A stretch of DNA of 9,036 nt from Pontiella sp. Its GTDB lineage: Bacteria > Verrucomicrobiota > Kiritimatiellia > Kiritimatiellales > Pontiellaceae. Shown here one piece after another: positions 1 to 7,331 of the stretch. A program made the position numbers and the translations under genes. The stretch is taken from the NCBI GenBank assembly GCA_029939385.1, contig JAOZSZ010000026.1, forward strand, positions 2,044-11,079. The letters run 5' to 3'. The notes under the pieces are model-generated. The model saw only the letters and a list, made by a program, of their open reading frames with translations, was not told where the DNA came from and made no database searches. The number at the start of each line of letters is the position of its first letter. Position 1 is the first letter of the stretch.

Positions 1-818
1 GTGGAGTCATAGAAAACTACATAATCCTTATTCCATTGGAGACCTAGTGCATGGATATCAGAAATCAGATCGTAGCTCTCGGTTAGGTTATGCATACCGT
101 GATCGGTAAAGATGTACCAAGAGACTTCTTTATAGTTTTCTTCGGCGATATCGAGAAGAGAACGAATTTTACCGTCGTACCATTTCAGGAGTTTTCCAAT
201 ATCTGGATGATTGTTTCCAACGTTATGCATGAGGGCATCAAGGCGGCCGAGAGAACAATAGGCAAAGTCTATCTTTTGGTTTTGAAGGTCGGACGTTAAC
301 TGTTTAAAGCGGATGTCATCAGTAACGTTGCTATCGTGCACGTAGTAGGGAATTCCCTTTTGCATCATGAGATCAAAAATGGTTTGGCCCCTAGGCAAGC
401 CACCGGGCTCCCAAATACGCTTTTGTTCGGCATAATTAAAAAGCGGTAAATATTTAAAGGGGATGCCATGAACTTGGAAATAGCCTGTGAAGCCGCATGC
501 TTTTTTGATCCATTTACTTATTTGGTTTCGTACTCGGCTGCGCCGAGAAAGGGCTTTTGGAAGGAATCGTAAATATTTTGTCCATTTATAGGGGCAGTGG
601 TCGGGATCATAGTAAAATGATGACCAGAGTTTATGTTCATTAGGCGTTAGTCCAGAAATAATGGAAGGGTCGCACGCAGAAGAATAGCCCAAGATAGTTT
701 TAAGGGGCTTGCTGTGTTTAATGAGCCCTTGAAGAAATTCGGGGTGGCGCTTTTTTACTTCCCAGCCAAAGGCATCAATAAAAAGGAACAGACTTATTTT
801 TTCCTTTTTTGAATGCAT
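1..818 (-). CDS. Alkaline-phosphatase-superfamily protein (type I phosphodiesterase / nucleotide pyrophosphatase-like), 3' end outside window
   Basis: Reading leftward from ATG at 818, the frame stays open to the window edge (272 codons seen, no stop), so the C-terminus is missing. The N-terminus FLFIDAFGWE (11-20) carries the first metal-binding Asp (D15). GYSSACDPSIISGLTPNEH (44-62) matches the nucleophile loop followed by the 'TGxxPxxH' signature of the phosphodiesterase/phosphopentomutase-like branch, although the nucleophile itself (a Ser or Cys at 46-49) is not certain. GRLDALMHNVG (191-201) gives D194 and H198, and FTDHGM (237-242) gives D239 and H240, the usual two-metal ligands. The last conserved His would lie beyond the edge. 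There is no signal peptide, so it is probably cytoplasmic. The start overlaps the stop of the upstream nucleotidyltransferase gene by one base (TAATG), implying translational coupling. Likely activity is hydrolysis or transfer of a phosphate mono- or diester. The substrate is unknown; the glycosyltransferase context suggests a phosphorylated sugar or glycan precursor. The fold is well supported, the exact reaction is not. Confidence 0.82.
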   Translation of the reverse strand, partial: MHSKKEKISLFLFIDAFGWEVKKRHPEFLQGLIKHSKPLKTILGYSSACDPSIISGLTPNEHKLWSSFYYDPDHCPYKWTKYLRFLPKALSRRSRVRNQISKWIKKACGFTGYFQVHGIPFKYLPLFNYAEQKRIWEPGGLPRGQTIFDLMMQKGIPYYVHDSNVTDDIRFKQLTSDLQNQKIDFAYCSLGRLDALMHNVGNNHPDIGKLLKWYDGKIRSLLDIAEENYKEVSWYIFTDHGMHNLTESYDLISDIHALGLQWNKDYVVFYDS

Positions 819-1795
819 TATGAAAATCTCTGTTGAAGTTTATAGAATCGAGCCATAGAGAGGCTTGGTTTATTTTGTAATAAAATTAGGATTGTATCGT
901 AGAGTTGTTCGCGCGGATGTGTTGTAGAAAATTTATTATTCCATTTTAAATTTAGCGCAAGGTTTTTTGAGAAGGAGCCTTCGTGGGCGGAATATTGGTT
1001 TCGATACCATGGGAAAAAGAGCAAAAAGAGATCACGTACAGTTTTAAATTCCTCTTTAATATTGAAATGATTTAGCGATTGGAAATCGCCCCATTCTTTT
1101 AGCTGAATGGCTTTCAGGTAGCCCTCTATGATGAGGTCGCGATGAGGGCAGGCTTCAAGGTTTTGAATGCGGTCTTTTTTGATCCTATAGGAAAGAGCAT
1201 ATTTTTTTTCAGCGAGGAGGGCGCAGTCGCCAAAGGCGAGCCATACTTTGTGGATAAATTTAATAAAGCGAATATGTTCTTCTGGAGTCAATGGTTCAGG
1301 ATCTTTTAGTCGTTGTTGGATATCAAGCAAAAGCTTGCCCCGATTGAGCAACAAGCGAGATCCTTCGGAAAGGGGAATGGCGGTGTGTGAATAGTTTGGC
1401 AAAGGATCAAGTATATTGGTATTCCCCCAGATGACTTTGTGCCCATATTTCATTTCATAGTTGAGGAGTGAAAACTCACACTTTCGCAAGCGTGAAGCTT
1501 GATAGGGGTAGAGATCGACTGGAAGATGGAGCTTCTCGCTTAATTGTTTTTCGAGAGCTTTAAACTTTTGGCGAATACGATGGGTTAGTTTGTTCACTAT
1601 CACGATGAGATCATAATCATTAAAGGGACTTTGTGATCCGTCGAGATTGATGAATGGAGTTCCTTCCCCGCGCCCGTAGCTGCCGAGTAATATCCCTGCC
1701 GAAGCAAATGGCGATGTTGCACGGGTAATGCATTGGAGATCGGCATTGATTCGTGCGTCCAGTTCTGTGGAGCCTTTGAGCGTGTATGGGCTCAT
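818..1795 (-). CDS. Nucleotidyltransferase-fold protein (DNA polymerase beta superfamily)
   Basis: 325 aa. The N-terminal third has the hallmarks of the Pol-beta nucleotidyltransferase fold: GSYGRGEG (38-45), the G-S helix-turn motif; NDYDLIVIV (59-67), whose D60 and D62 are the metal-binding pair; and PVDLYPY (92-98), whose D94 fits the third carboxylate. The catalytic set therefore looks intact. About 15 residues separate the GS motif from the Asp pair (residues 46-58, TPFINLDGSQSPF), somewhat longer than in small MNT toxins/antitoxins. Residues ~140-325 are mostly helical and unassigned, with many basic and aromatic residues. No membrane segment is seen. The start ATG at 1795 overlaps the GT2 stop as ATGA, with GGCGGA just upstream as a close ribosome site; the stop shares one base with the next start. 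Known relatives transfer NMP to antibiotics, proteins, nucleotides or sugars; the acceptor here cannot be read from sequence. Coupling to a glycosyltransferase and a phosphoesterase makes a glycan or sugar-phosphate acceptor my best inference. Confidence 0.8.
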   Translation of the reverse strand: MSPYTLKGSTELDARINADLQCITRATSPFASAGILLGSYGRGEGTPFINLDGSQSPFNDYDLIVIVNKLTHRIRQKFKALEKQLSEKLHLPVDLYPYQASRLRKCEFSLLNYEMKYGHKVIWGNTNILDPLPNYSHTAIPLSEGSRLLLNRGKLLLDIQQRLKDPEPLTPEEHIRFIKFIHKVWLAFGDCALLAEKKYALSYRIKKDRIQNLEACPHRDLIIEGYLKAIQLKEWGDFQSLNHFNIKEEFKTVRDLFLLFFPWYRNQYSAHEGSFSKNLALNLKWNNKFSTTHPREQLYDTILILLQNKPSLSMARFYKLQQRFS

Positions 1796-2622
1796 TTTCC
1801 GCCTGCCTTGATTCCTCGATACAACCCTGCATGGATTGTGATGCGATAGGCCATATTATAGGGGATGGTTCGGGCCTGTTGTTGACGGCATGCAAAGATG
1901 AAATCACGGACAATCTCTCGGCCACAAAGATAGAAACGCCATCCAAGGGTTGTGCTTTGGCCTTGGATTTTTGCAAAGGCATTACCTTGGCGGAACTTTT
2001 TACGAAATAAATTAGGTAAGGGGTAGTTGTGTGAGTGTTCAACTATGGATTCTGATACGAGTTGAATGCATGCACCAAAAGTGATGCAGGAAGTTGCCCA
2101 AAGTGTATCCTCAGCATAGCCCTGATTATGAAACTTGTGTTGGTTCCATAGCTTGCGATGGAAGGCGCATGCAACGGCGGAGAAAAATCCAGAAGAACAG
2201 GTGTTTGGATCAAAGGCGCGTTGGTAGTCGTAGTCGACGATAAATCGCGCATCGGAGGAGGCGACTTGTCGACTAAAAGTAGCGTCGGCGGTTTCTTTTA
2301 GAATGGGGTTCACAAGTTGGGCTAGCCAGTTTTCTGATAGGGGAACCGCGTCGGCATTCAAGAGGACAATAATTTGATGATTAGTGCGGGCAATCGCGGC
2401 GTTGAGGACTTTTCCTGGCGCATAGTTTTCGGGAGAGATTTTGGTGAGATGGTTGACATCGCAGTGTTGTTTTAGAAGTTCGAGAGAACCATCGGTTGAG
2501 CCTGAGTCGACTGCGAAAAGCTCGAAATCGGTGAAGGTTTGTTTTTTTAGCATTTCAAGTGCGGAATGGATGCGGGGCATCTCATTTTTTGACCGCATAA
2601 TGATGGCTACTGAATGGGGCAT
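1792..2622 (-). CDS. Family 2 (GT-A fold) glycosyltransferase
   Basis: 276 aa. Transfers a sugar from a nucleotide-sugar donor, with inverting stereochemistry expected for the family. Visible motifs: the N-terminal strand SVAIIMRSKNE (4-14); DSGSTDGS (39-46), binding the nucleotide; NADAVP (89-94), the metal-binding DxD-type motif; SRQVASSDA (117-125); EDTLWA (171-176), the acceptor-side ED motif with the likely catalytic base; and VEHSHNY (194-200). The SRQ-x-ED-H order resembles rhamnosyltransferase-like GT2 enzymes, but donor and acceptor cannot be assigned. No transmembrane helix is seen, so it would act at the cytoplasmic face of the inner membrane on a lipid-linked or soluble acceptor. 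It starts 50 nt after the receiver gene; no good Shine-Dalgarno precedes ATG 2622, so expression may rely on readthrough from upstream. Its end overlaps the nucleotidyltransferase start by 4 nt. Confidence 0.9.
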   Translation of the reverse strand: MPHSVAIIMRSKNEMPRIHSALEMLKKQTFTDFELFAVDSGSTDGSLELLKQHCDVNHLTKISPENYAPGKVLNAAIARTNHQIIVLLNADAVPLSENWLAQLVNPILKETADATFSRQVASSDARFIVDYDYQRAFDPNTCSSGFFSAVACAFHRKLWNQHKFHNQGYAEDTLWATSCITFGACIQLVSESIVEHSHNYPLPNLFRKKFRQGNAFAKIQGQSTTLGWRFYLCGREIVRDFIFACRQQQARTIPYNMAYRITIHAGLYRGIKAGGK

Positions 2623-2672
2623 CTGGTGTGGCCTATTCGAGAGGCGAAGGGCTTTTTTTGACCTGCAGCAAA

Positions 2673-3077
2673 TTAGTCTTCATTTCCTGGGGTATCGTCT
2701 ATTGCGAGAGCTTTGATGCATTTGACCAATAAGGTGAGTACACGAACCGGTTTAAGGAAAACATGTTCGGGGCGCATGCCTAAAGCTAAGAGCTTTTCGG
2801 AAAGATTATAGGAAATTGAGCCGGTGTAGATGATGTGGCGTTGGTTCGGATAACGCTCGCGGGCTTTTAGAATAAGATCCTCTCCGCTCATGCCCGGAAG
2901 GCGAAGATCGACGATGCAGACATCATAGGTATTGTTTTTCATTAGATCCAGCGCCTCTTCTGCGCTTTCGGCAGAGGATGCTTTAAAGCCATAATCCTCT
3001 AGAAAGGCGGTTAGGCTCATGCAAATAGCGGGCTCATCATCGATGGCTAGCACGCGTATGGTTGAAAAATCCTTCAT
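2673..3077 (-). CDS. Stand-alone response regulator receiver domain protein (CheY-like)
   Basis: 134 aa, one REC domain and nothing else. The acidic pocket is IDDE (12-15), the phospho-acceptor is D57 in CIVDLRLPGMSG (54-65), the switch Thr is T85 in IIYTGS (82-87), and the conserved Lys is K109 in FLKP (107-110), so all phosphorylation residues are present. The protein ends about 20 residues after the last receiver helix with an acidic tail, so there is no DNA-binding or enzymatic output domain. It follows the large sensor kinase on the same strand and is its obvious phosphorylation partner. With no output domain it must act by protein-protein contact, or as an intermediate or sink in a relay. 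The ATG at 3077 is supported by AAGGGA nine bases upstream. Function as a receiver is certain; the downstream target is not visible. Confidence 0.93.
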   Translation of the reverse strand: MKDFSTIRVLAIDDEPAICMSLTAFLEDYGFKASSAESAEEALDLMKNNTYDVCIVDLRLPGMSGEDLILKARERYPNQRHIIYTGSISYNLSEKLLALGMRPEHVFLKPVRVLTLLVKCIKALAIDDTPGNED

Positions 3078-3086
3078 CTATAATCG

Positions 3087-3092
3087 TCCCTT
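3087..3092 (-). promoter_or_regulatory. Ribosome binding site of the receiver gene
   Basis: AAGGGA on the minus strand lies nine bases before ATG 3077. It supports that start and is better than the sites before the GT2 and kinase genes. It sits partly inside the palindrome CCTTTTTAAAGG (3089-3100), which could form a weak hairpin over the site. Confidence 0.5.
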
Positions 3093-3106
3093 TTTAAAGG
3101 ATTAAC

Positions 3107-3134
3107 TTTATAATAATCTCGGAAGCAAACCCAA
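3107..3134 (-). promoter_or_regulatory. Possible sigma70-type promoter for the receiver gene
   Basis: In the 125-nt gap between kinase and receiver, the minus strand reads TTGGGT (3134-3129), a 16-nt spacer, then TATAAA (3112-3107). Transcription would start near 3100 and leave a leader of about 20 nt before ATG 3077. This is pattern matching in an AT-rich gap, so it is only a candidate. If real, the receiver and the downstream glycan genes could be expressed independently of the kinase. Confidence 0.3.
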
Positions 3135-3202
3135 GTTTATATTTGTTCCTTTTCGATTCTGATGGGGGGATTTTTATTTCACCAACGCCTTTCTTTTTAG
3201 AA

Positions 3203-6200
3203 TTAAAGTCGTAATCCCCATCTGGCTTGTCGACGTTCAAATGGGATTCGAATACTAAAACGTGCTCCTTCTCCAGGAGAGGACTCCACTTCCATTGTGC
3301 CGCCATGATTTTCGGTGATAATGAAGTATGAAACGGAAAGGCCCAGGCCTGTTCCATGACCCACTTCTTTGGTTGTGAAAAAAGGTTCAAAGGCTCGCTT
3401 GCGTGTTTCCGCATCCATACCCGGGCCGTTATCTTCAACTTCGATAAGGACCATGGTGCCTTCTTGCTTAAGACGTAGGGAGATTTTTGGATCAACCTCG
3501 GAGTTGATGTGTTTCGCCATGGCTTGAGCGCTATTGGATAGTAAGTTTAAGATCACTTGTTGGATCTGGCCGCCTTCGCAGGGGATGAGGCCTAAGGAGG
3601 GGTCATATTCCCGTTCGATCTGTATATGGCGGAAATCAAAACGTTTCTCTAGATTATAATTTTTGGAGGCGAGCTCAATGCTCCGTTCTAGAATGTCTTC
3701 TAGATTATTGGGTTCAAAGTGCGCTTCATCTTTGCGGCTGAAACTGAGCATATTGTCTACAATCTTAGCGGCACGACGCCCTGATTCATAAATAGAGTCC
3801 ATCATTTTTAATAGATCTCGATCATACATATAGGTTTGGATGGCCTCGAGTGAGGTTCCTGCTTCTTTGGCCGCCGTCACGTTACGGTCGGTGGTCTGGG
3901 TGATACGATTTTTCATGACCTGTAGATTTTGCAGGATTCCGGCTAATGGATTATTGATCTCATGTGCCATTCCCGCGGCTAAACCTCCAACGGACATCAT
4001 CTTTTCAGACTGCACCATCATCTCTTCAATACGAACGCGGTCGGTTACATCATCCACCCGGATTACTGCGCCATCGTCGCCATTCGTTGTGAGAGGATAG
4101 ACCGTAACATTTGCAAAGCGTGGCTTGTTATCGATCATGCAGGGAATGCGCTCATCGTGTTGAAGCTCGTGGTTGGCCACTGCGTTGAGAACTCGAGCCA
4201 TCTCTTCCCCAAGATTTGGAAAAACCTCTTCTAAAAGGGTTCCCTGTGCTTTGGCGGCAGAGGTTCCTGTGATGCGTTCAGCCTCGCGGTTCCACTGCAT
4301 TACGCGACCTTCAGCATCTACACCTACTAAAATGGAGGGCATAGAATTAATAATATTGCTTAGCAGATTGCGGAGTTTGAGGAGTTCTTTTGTGGCCTGA
4401 AGGCGTTCGAGTTCGGCGGCGGTTCGTCCTGCAAAAACTTGCATAACGGATGTGGCAAAATCGAGTTGTTCAACCGGCGTTTTATACATTGCCACCATCA
4501 TACCCAAGGGTTGCTCTTCTGAGTTGAGTAAGGGGATTCCAATATAGCTTTCGATTTCTTGAATTTGAAGAATTTCAGTTTCTGGAAACTTTTCTTGAAC
4601 ATTTGAAATAAAGCGGCAGGCATCTCCTGCGAGGACTTGTTCGCACGGGGTATTTAAAAGAGCATAATCAAAGTTTTCGGTAACGTTATCTTTGTCTGCG
4701 ACCGCGATGGTATGCATGGTTTCATGTGTATCGTCGTTAAATTCACTGATATAAGCAAAATCGGCGCCGATCGATTTTGCTAATTGGCCGACCATGGAGT
4801 TAAAGAATTGACGGCCGACCGAAGAAACTCCCTCGACAATATTGCGGATATTATCTTCAAGTAATACGCGCTCTGTCACATCGTCCACTCGGATTACTGC
4901 GCCTTTGGCGTCGTTATCGAGCAGGGGATAGACGGTAATATCATTGTAGCGAGTATGATTATTTTCGGATACCGAGATGCGTTCTTCCTTTTGTGGCGTA
5001 CGTTCGCGGATGGCGCGTTCGACCTTAACCATTTCTTTGGCGAGTTGAGGGTATACTTCCGCGAGAGGGTTCCCCATTGCATCCACGCCTTTTACTTTTG
5101 TGGATTGTTCTGCCTTGCGGTTCCACTGAGTTATACAACCGTCTAGATCGACCCCAACCAAGATAGAGGGCATGGAGTTGATGACGTTATTGAGCATGGC
5201 TCTAAGTTGCCGGAGTTCTTCTCGGGCTTGTTTGCGTATAGTGATATCCCACGAGGTTCCAAATGTGCCGACGATGGCCCCTTTTTCATCATAGCGGGGG
5301 ACCTTCGTAGTGAGATACCATCGGTCGCCGTCGGAGGTCGAGGCCTTCTCTTCTTTTTGTAAGGGCTTTTCGGTACGCATTACTTCGCGTTCATCTTCGA
5401 GCTTTTGACGGGCCTGCGATTCGGGCAAGAAATCGAAGTCGGTCTTCCCGATTAGTTCGTTGGGCATAAGATGAACTTCATTGGCTTTAGCGGTATTGAC
5501 TTCGATAAAGCGGCCGTCCTGATCTTTAAAATAAATTAAATCAGGAGCATGTTCCATGAAAGAACGGAACAGGTTGCGCTCGAAGATTAGCTGTTTTTCA
5601 ATGACTCGGCGGCGGGTGATATCTCGGCCAATACCTCGATAACCTTGAATATTCCACTCCTTGTCGTAGAAGGGAACTCCGCTAGTTTCTAGCACAACTA
5701 TACGCCCATCCTTGTGCTGATTAATGTTAACTAGCGAATGAATAGGAGCGCCTTGTTCAATAATATTGGCAAAAAAGGTCTCCATGGAGGCGGCCTCTTT
5801 TGGCGGCATGAGGCTAAAACAGGTCTTTCCTATCAATTCCTGGGGAGAGAAGCCGAGTAAGTTCATGACCCTCGGGCTGGTATAGGTATATTTTCCTTGA
5901 GTATCGATCTCCCAGATCCAGTCAGATGTGGTTTCAACGAGATTACGAAAACGTTCTTCACTCTTCTTAAGCGCAGCTTCGGATTCGATCCGTTCAGTGA
6001 TGTCGCGAGAGATCCCGCGGAATCCTGCAAGATTTCCAGTATTATCGGCAAAGGCTCGTCCACTCATTTCAAGGAAAACTTGATGGCCATTTTTGTGAGT
6101 ATGTGTATTGATTTGGCAGTTAATAAGGGTCGTTGCGGTGGCTTTACGAAGGGCCTGTAAATTTTTTGAGGTATCCGACGGGATCATAAGAGAGAAGGCA

Positions 6201-7318
6201 CTTTTTCCAATAATTTTTTCTGGAGAGAATCCGAGGATCTCCTCTATGCGTGGGCTAACGTAGGTATAGTTTCCGAGCTGATCCATTTCCCAAATGATAT
6301 CGCTTGATGATTCCACGAGACCTCGGAAACGTTCTTCGCTTTCGCCCAGTGCTCGTGCGGCTTGTTGATGGCTATGTCGGATACGGCCCAATTCATGGGT
6401 GCGATGGGTGATCTGTTTTTTTAAAATTCGGTTCCAGATCGTAACCAACCCGCCGGCTAATAGTGTAATCAATAGGCAAATAACAATGACCTTGACCAAG
6501 GTTTTTTCTTCAATGGGCATCCATCTCCGGTGGATTTCAAAGCGCTGAAAATCAGTAATAGAAAGGAGTGTCTTGTCGAGAATGGATCCCAAAAGAGGAA
6601 GGTCAGTACTGGAAGCGAGACAAAGCTTCCATGCGTAGTCCAGATGGCCAACAATTCCAATATCGGAGAAGCCACGTTGTTGGATATAATGAGTTGCAAC
6701 CCCCTTGTCGGTAATCATGGCATCGACTTGCATTCGGGACACTTGGTGAAATCCCGCCGCTGCGTTGCTGACAGCAACGAGGTGGTGATTGGGGTACAAG
6801 CCGTGGACATACTCATAGGTTGCTGAACCATCTACTATGGCGATGGAAATACCCTCTAGATCTTCGAGTAAATAGGTCTTTGAGGCCCCCGTACGCATTA
6901 GAATCACATTATCGACGCTATAGTATGGGTCGGTAAAGTGCAGGAATTCTTGCCGTTTAGGATTGTTCTGAATAGAGCCAACGAGATCTATTTCCCCCTC
7001 TTTTAGCCCTTCAAAAATGGCATTCCAATTATCATATTGAACAAGTGAAAATTCCACTCCAAGCCTTTTTTCAATCAGATGAATATAGTCGGCGGTAATC
7101 CCTTGGTTGTTCCCATTTTTATCGATGTAATCGAATGGAGGGGCATCGGGTATAGGGGCATAACGAATAGAATAGCGATGTTCTTGCAGCCATTGCTTCT
7201 CTTCGATGGTCAGCCCAATCTCATGTCCTTTGATCTGGGTTTTAATATATAGCGAGGCATAAACGACGACTCCCGCTATAAACATAAGCAACAATGCTGT
7301 TTTTATTTTTGTTTTCAT
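3203..7318 (-). CDS. Membrane sensor histidine kinase: SBP_bac_3 sensor, five PAS, GAF, HisKA, HATPase
   Basis: 1371 aa from ATG 7318. Order: membrane anchor 6-25; periplasmic solute-binding family 3 (Venus-flytrap) domain ~37-270 with ITADYIHLIEKRLGV and RQEFLHFTDPYYS signatures, resembling BvgS/EvgS-type sensors; second membrane helix ~274-295; PAS1 ~327-445; PAS2 ~454-570; PAS3 ~579-695; PAS4 ~704-820; GAF ~825-970; PAS5 ~982-1098; HisKA with H1119 in GMAHEINNPL; HATPase with N1262 (NLLSNS), G1 box DNGPGM (~1296-1301), F box FEPFFTTK (1310-1317) and G2 box GHGTGLGL (1320-1327). All catalytic motifs are intact. It has no C-terminal receiver, so phosphate should pass to the separate receiver at 3077-2673. 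I chose ATG 7318 because the basic-hydrophobic membrane anchor begins there, 13 nt after the GT4 stop. An in-frame ATG at 7363 would add 15 residues and overlap the GT4 gene. Ligand unknown; family members bind amino acids or small organic acids. Confidence 0.93.
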   Translation of the reverse strand: MKTKIKTALLLMFIAGVVVYASLYIKTQIKGHEIGLTIEEKQWLQEHRYSIRYAPIPDAPPFDYIDKNGNNQGITADYIHLIEKRLGVEFSLVQYDNWNAIFEGLKEGEIDLVGSIQNNPKRQEFLHFTDPYYSVDNVILMRTGASKTYLLEDLEGISIAIVDGSATYEYVHGLYPNHHLVAVSNAAAGFHQVSRMQVDAMITDKGVATHYIQQRGFSDIGIVGHLDYAWKLCLASSTDLPLLGSILDKTLLSITDFQRFEIHRRWMPIEEKTLVKVIVICLLITLLAGGLVTIWNRILKKQITHRTHELGRIRHSHQQAARALGESEERFRGLVESSSDIIWEMDQLGNYTYVSPRIEEILGFSPEKIIGKSAFSLMIPSDTSKNLQALRKATATTLINCQINTHTHKNGHQVFLEMSGRAFADNTGNLAGFRGISRDITERIESEAALKKSEERFRNLVETTSDWIWEIDTQGKYTYTSPRVMNLLGFSPQELIGKTCFSLMPPKEAASMETFFANIIEQGAPIHSLVNINQHKDGRIVVLETSGVPFYDKEWNIQGYRGIGRDITRRRVIEKQLIFERNLFRSFMEHAPDLIYFKDQDGRFIEVNTAKANEVHLMPNELIGKTDFDFLPESQARQKLEDEREVMRTEKPLQKEEKASTSDGDRWYLTTKVPRYDEKGAIVGTFGTSWDITIRKQAREELRQLRAMLNNVINSMPSILVGVDLDGCITQWNRKAEQSTKVKGVDAMGNPLAEVYPQLAKEMVKVERAIRERTPQKEERISVSENNHTRYNDITVYPLLDNDAKGAVIRVDDVTERVLLEDNIRNIVEGVSSVGRQFFNSMVGQLAKSIGADFAYISEFNDDTHETMHTIAVADKDNVTENFDYALLNTPCEQVLAGDACRFISNVQEKFPETEILQIQEIESYIGIPLLNSEEQPLGMMVAMYKTPVEQLDFATSVMQVFAGRTAAELERLQATKELLKLRNLLSNIINSMPSILVGVDAEGRVMQWNREAERITGTSAAKAQGTLLEEVFPNLGEEMARVLNAVANHELQHDERIPCMIDNKPRFANVTVYPLTTNGDDGAVIRVDDVTDRVRIEEMMVQSEKMMSVGGLAAGMAHEINNPLAGILQNLQVMKNRITQTTDRNVTAAKEAGTSLEAIQTYMYDRDLLKMMDSIYESGRRAAKIVDNMLSFSRKDEAHFEPNNLEDILERSIELASKNYNLEKRFDFRHIQIEREYDPSLGLIPCEGGQIQQVILNLLSNSAQAMAKHINSEVDPKISLRLKQEGTMVLIEVEDNGPGMDAETRKRAFEPFFTTKEVGHGTGLGLSVSYFIITENHGGTMEVESSPGEGARFSIRIPFERRQARWGLRL
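4025..4375 (-). repeat. PAS5 module, paralogous copy of PAS4 within the kinase gene
   Basis: Encodes the last PAS domain before HisKA. It shares NSMPSILVGVD, the QWNR core, a VTVYPL strand and GAVIRVDDVT with the module at 4859-5209, in the same order and spacing. The two flank the GAF domain, so the duplication is not strictly tandem. Confidence 0.8.
4859..5209 (-). repeat. PAS4 module, paralogous copy of PAS5 within the kinase gene
   Basis: Encodes the PAS domain before the GAF domain. NSMPSILVGVD and GAVIRVDDVT are identical to the PAS5 module at 4025-4375, while the middle segments have diverged, indicating an internal duplication that is old rather than recent. Confidence 0.8.
5606..5962 (-). 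repeat. PAS2 module, paralogous copy of PAS1 within the kinase gene
   Basis: Begins SEERFRNLVE and carries IWEID, YTYTSPR, LLGFSP and the GYRGIGRDIT (PAC) end. Over the first 54 residues I count 35 identities with the PAS1 module immediately before it, so this is a tandem domain duplication. Confidence 0.8.
5987..6343 (-). repeat. PAS1 module, paralogous copy of PAS2 within the kinase gene
   Basis: First cytoplasmic PAS after the membrane helix and a short coiled linker. It begins SEERFRGLVE and ends GFRGISRDITER, paired motif for motif with PAS2 at 5606-5962. Confidence 0.8.
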
Positions 7319-7331
7319 ACCATCAAATCGA

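Noticed and set aside
90..299. 69-codon plus-strand frame opposite the phosphoesterase
   Set aside because: It is antisense to conserved motifs (TDHGM, DALMH) of the real gene and has no domain resemblance of its own.
818..1795. Possible MNT/HEPN toxin-antitoxin module
   Set aside because: The protein is far longer than MNT antitoxins and has no small HEPN partner beside it; its neighbours are a glycosyltransferase and a phosphoesterase.
1786..2010. 74-codon plus-strand frame opposite the GT2 C-terminus
   Set aside because: Antisense shadow of the GT2 coding frame, with no family resemblance.
1620..2042. 140-codon open frame on the minus strand across the GT2/nucleotidyltransferase junction
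   Set aside because: It overlaps two strongly supported genes in another frame and shows no recognisable domain; it is a shadow frame.
2631..2659. Hairpin (GCC/GGC with TTCG/CGAA) followed by seven T on the plus strand, resembling an intrinsic terminator
   Set aside because: No plus-strand gene lies upstream, and on the minus strand the tract is A-rich and precedes the stem, so it would not terminate the real operon. The stem is short with an internal loop.
3094..3495. 133-codon minus-strand frame from inside the kinase C-terminus into the gap before the receiver gene
   Set aside because: Most of it lies over the HATPase domain in another frame. The part in the gap has no motif and no ribosome site.
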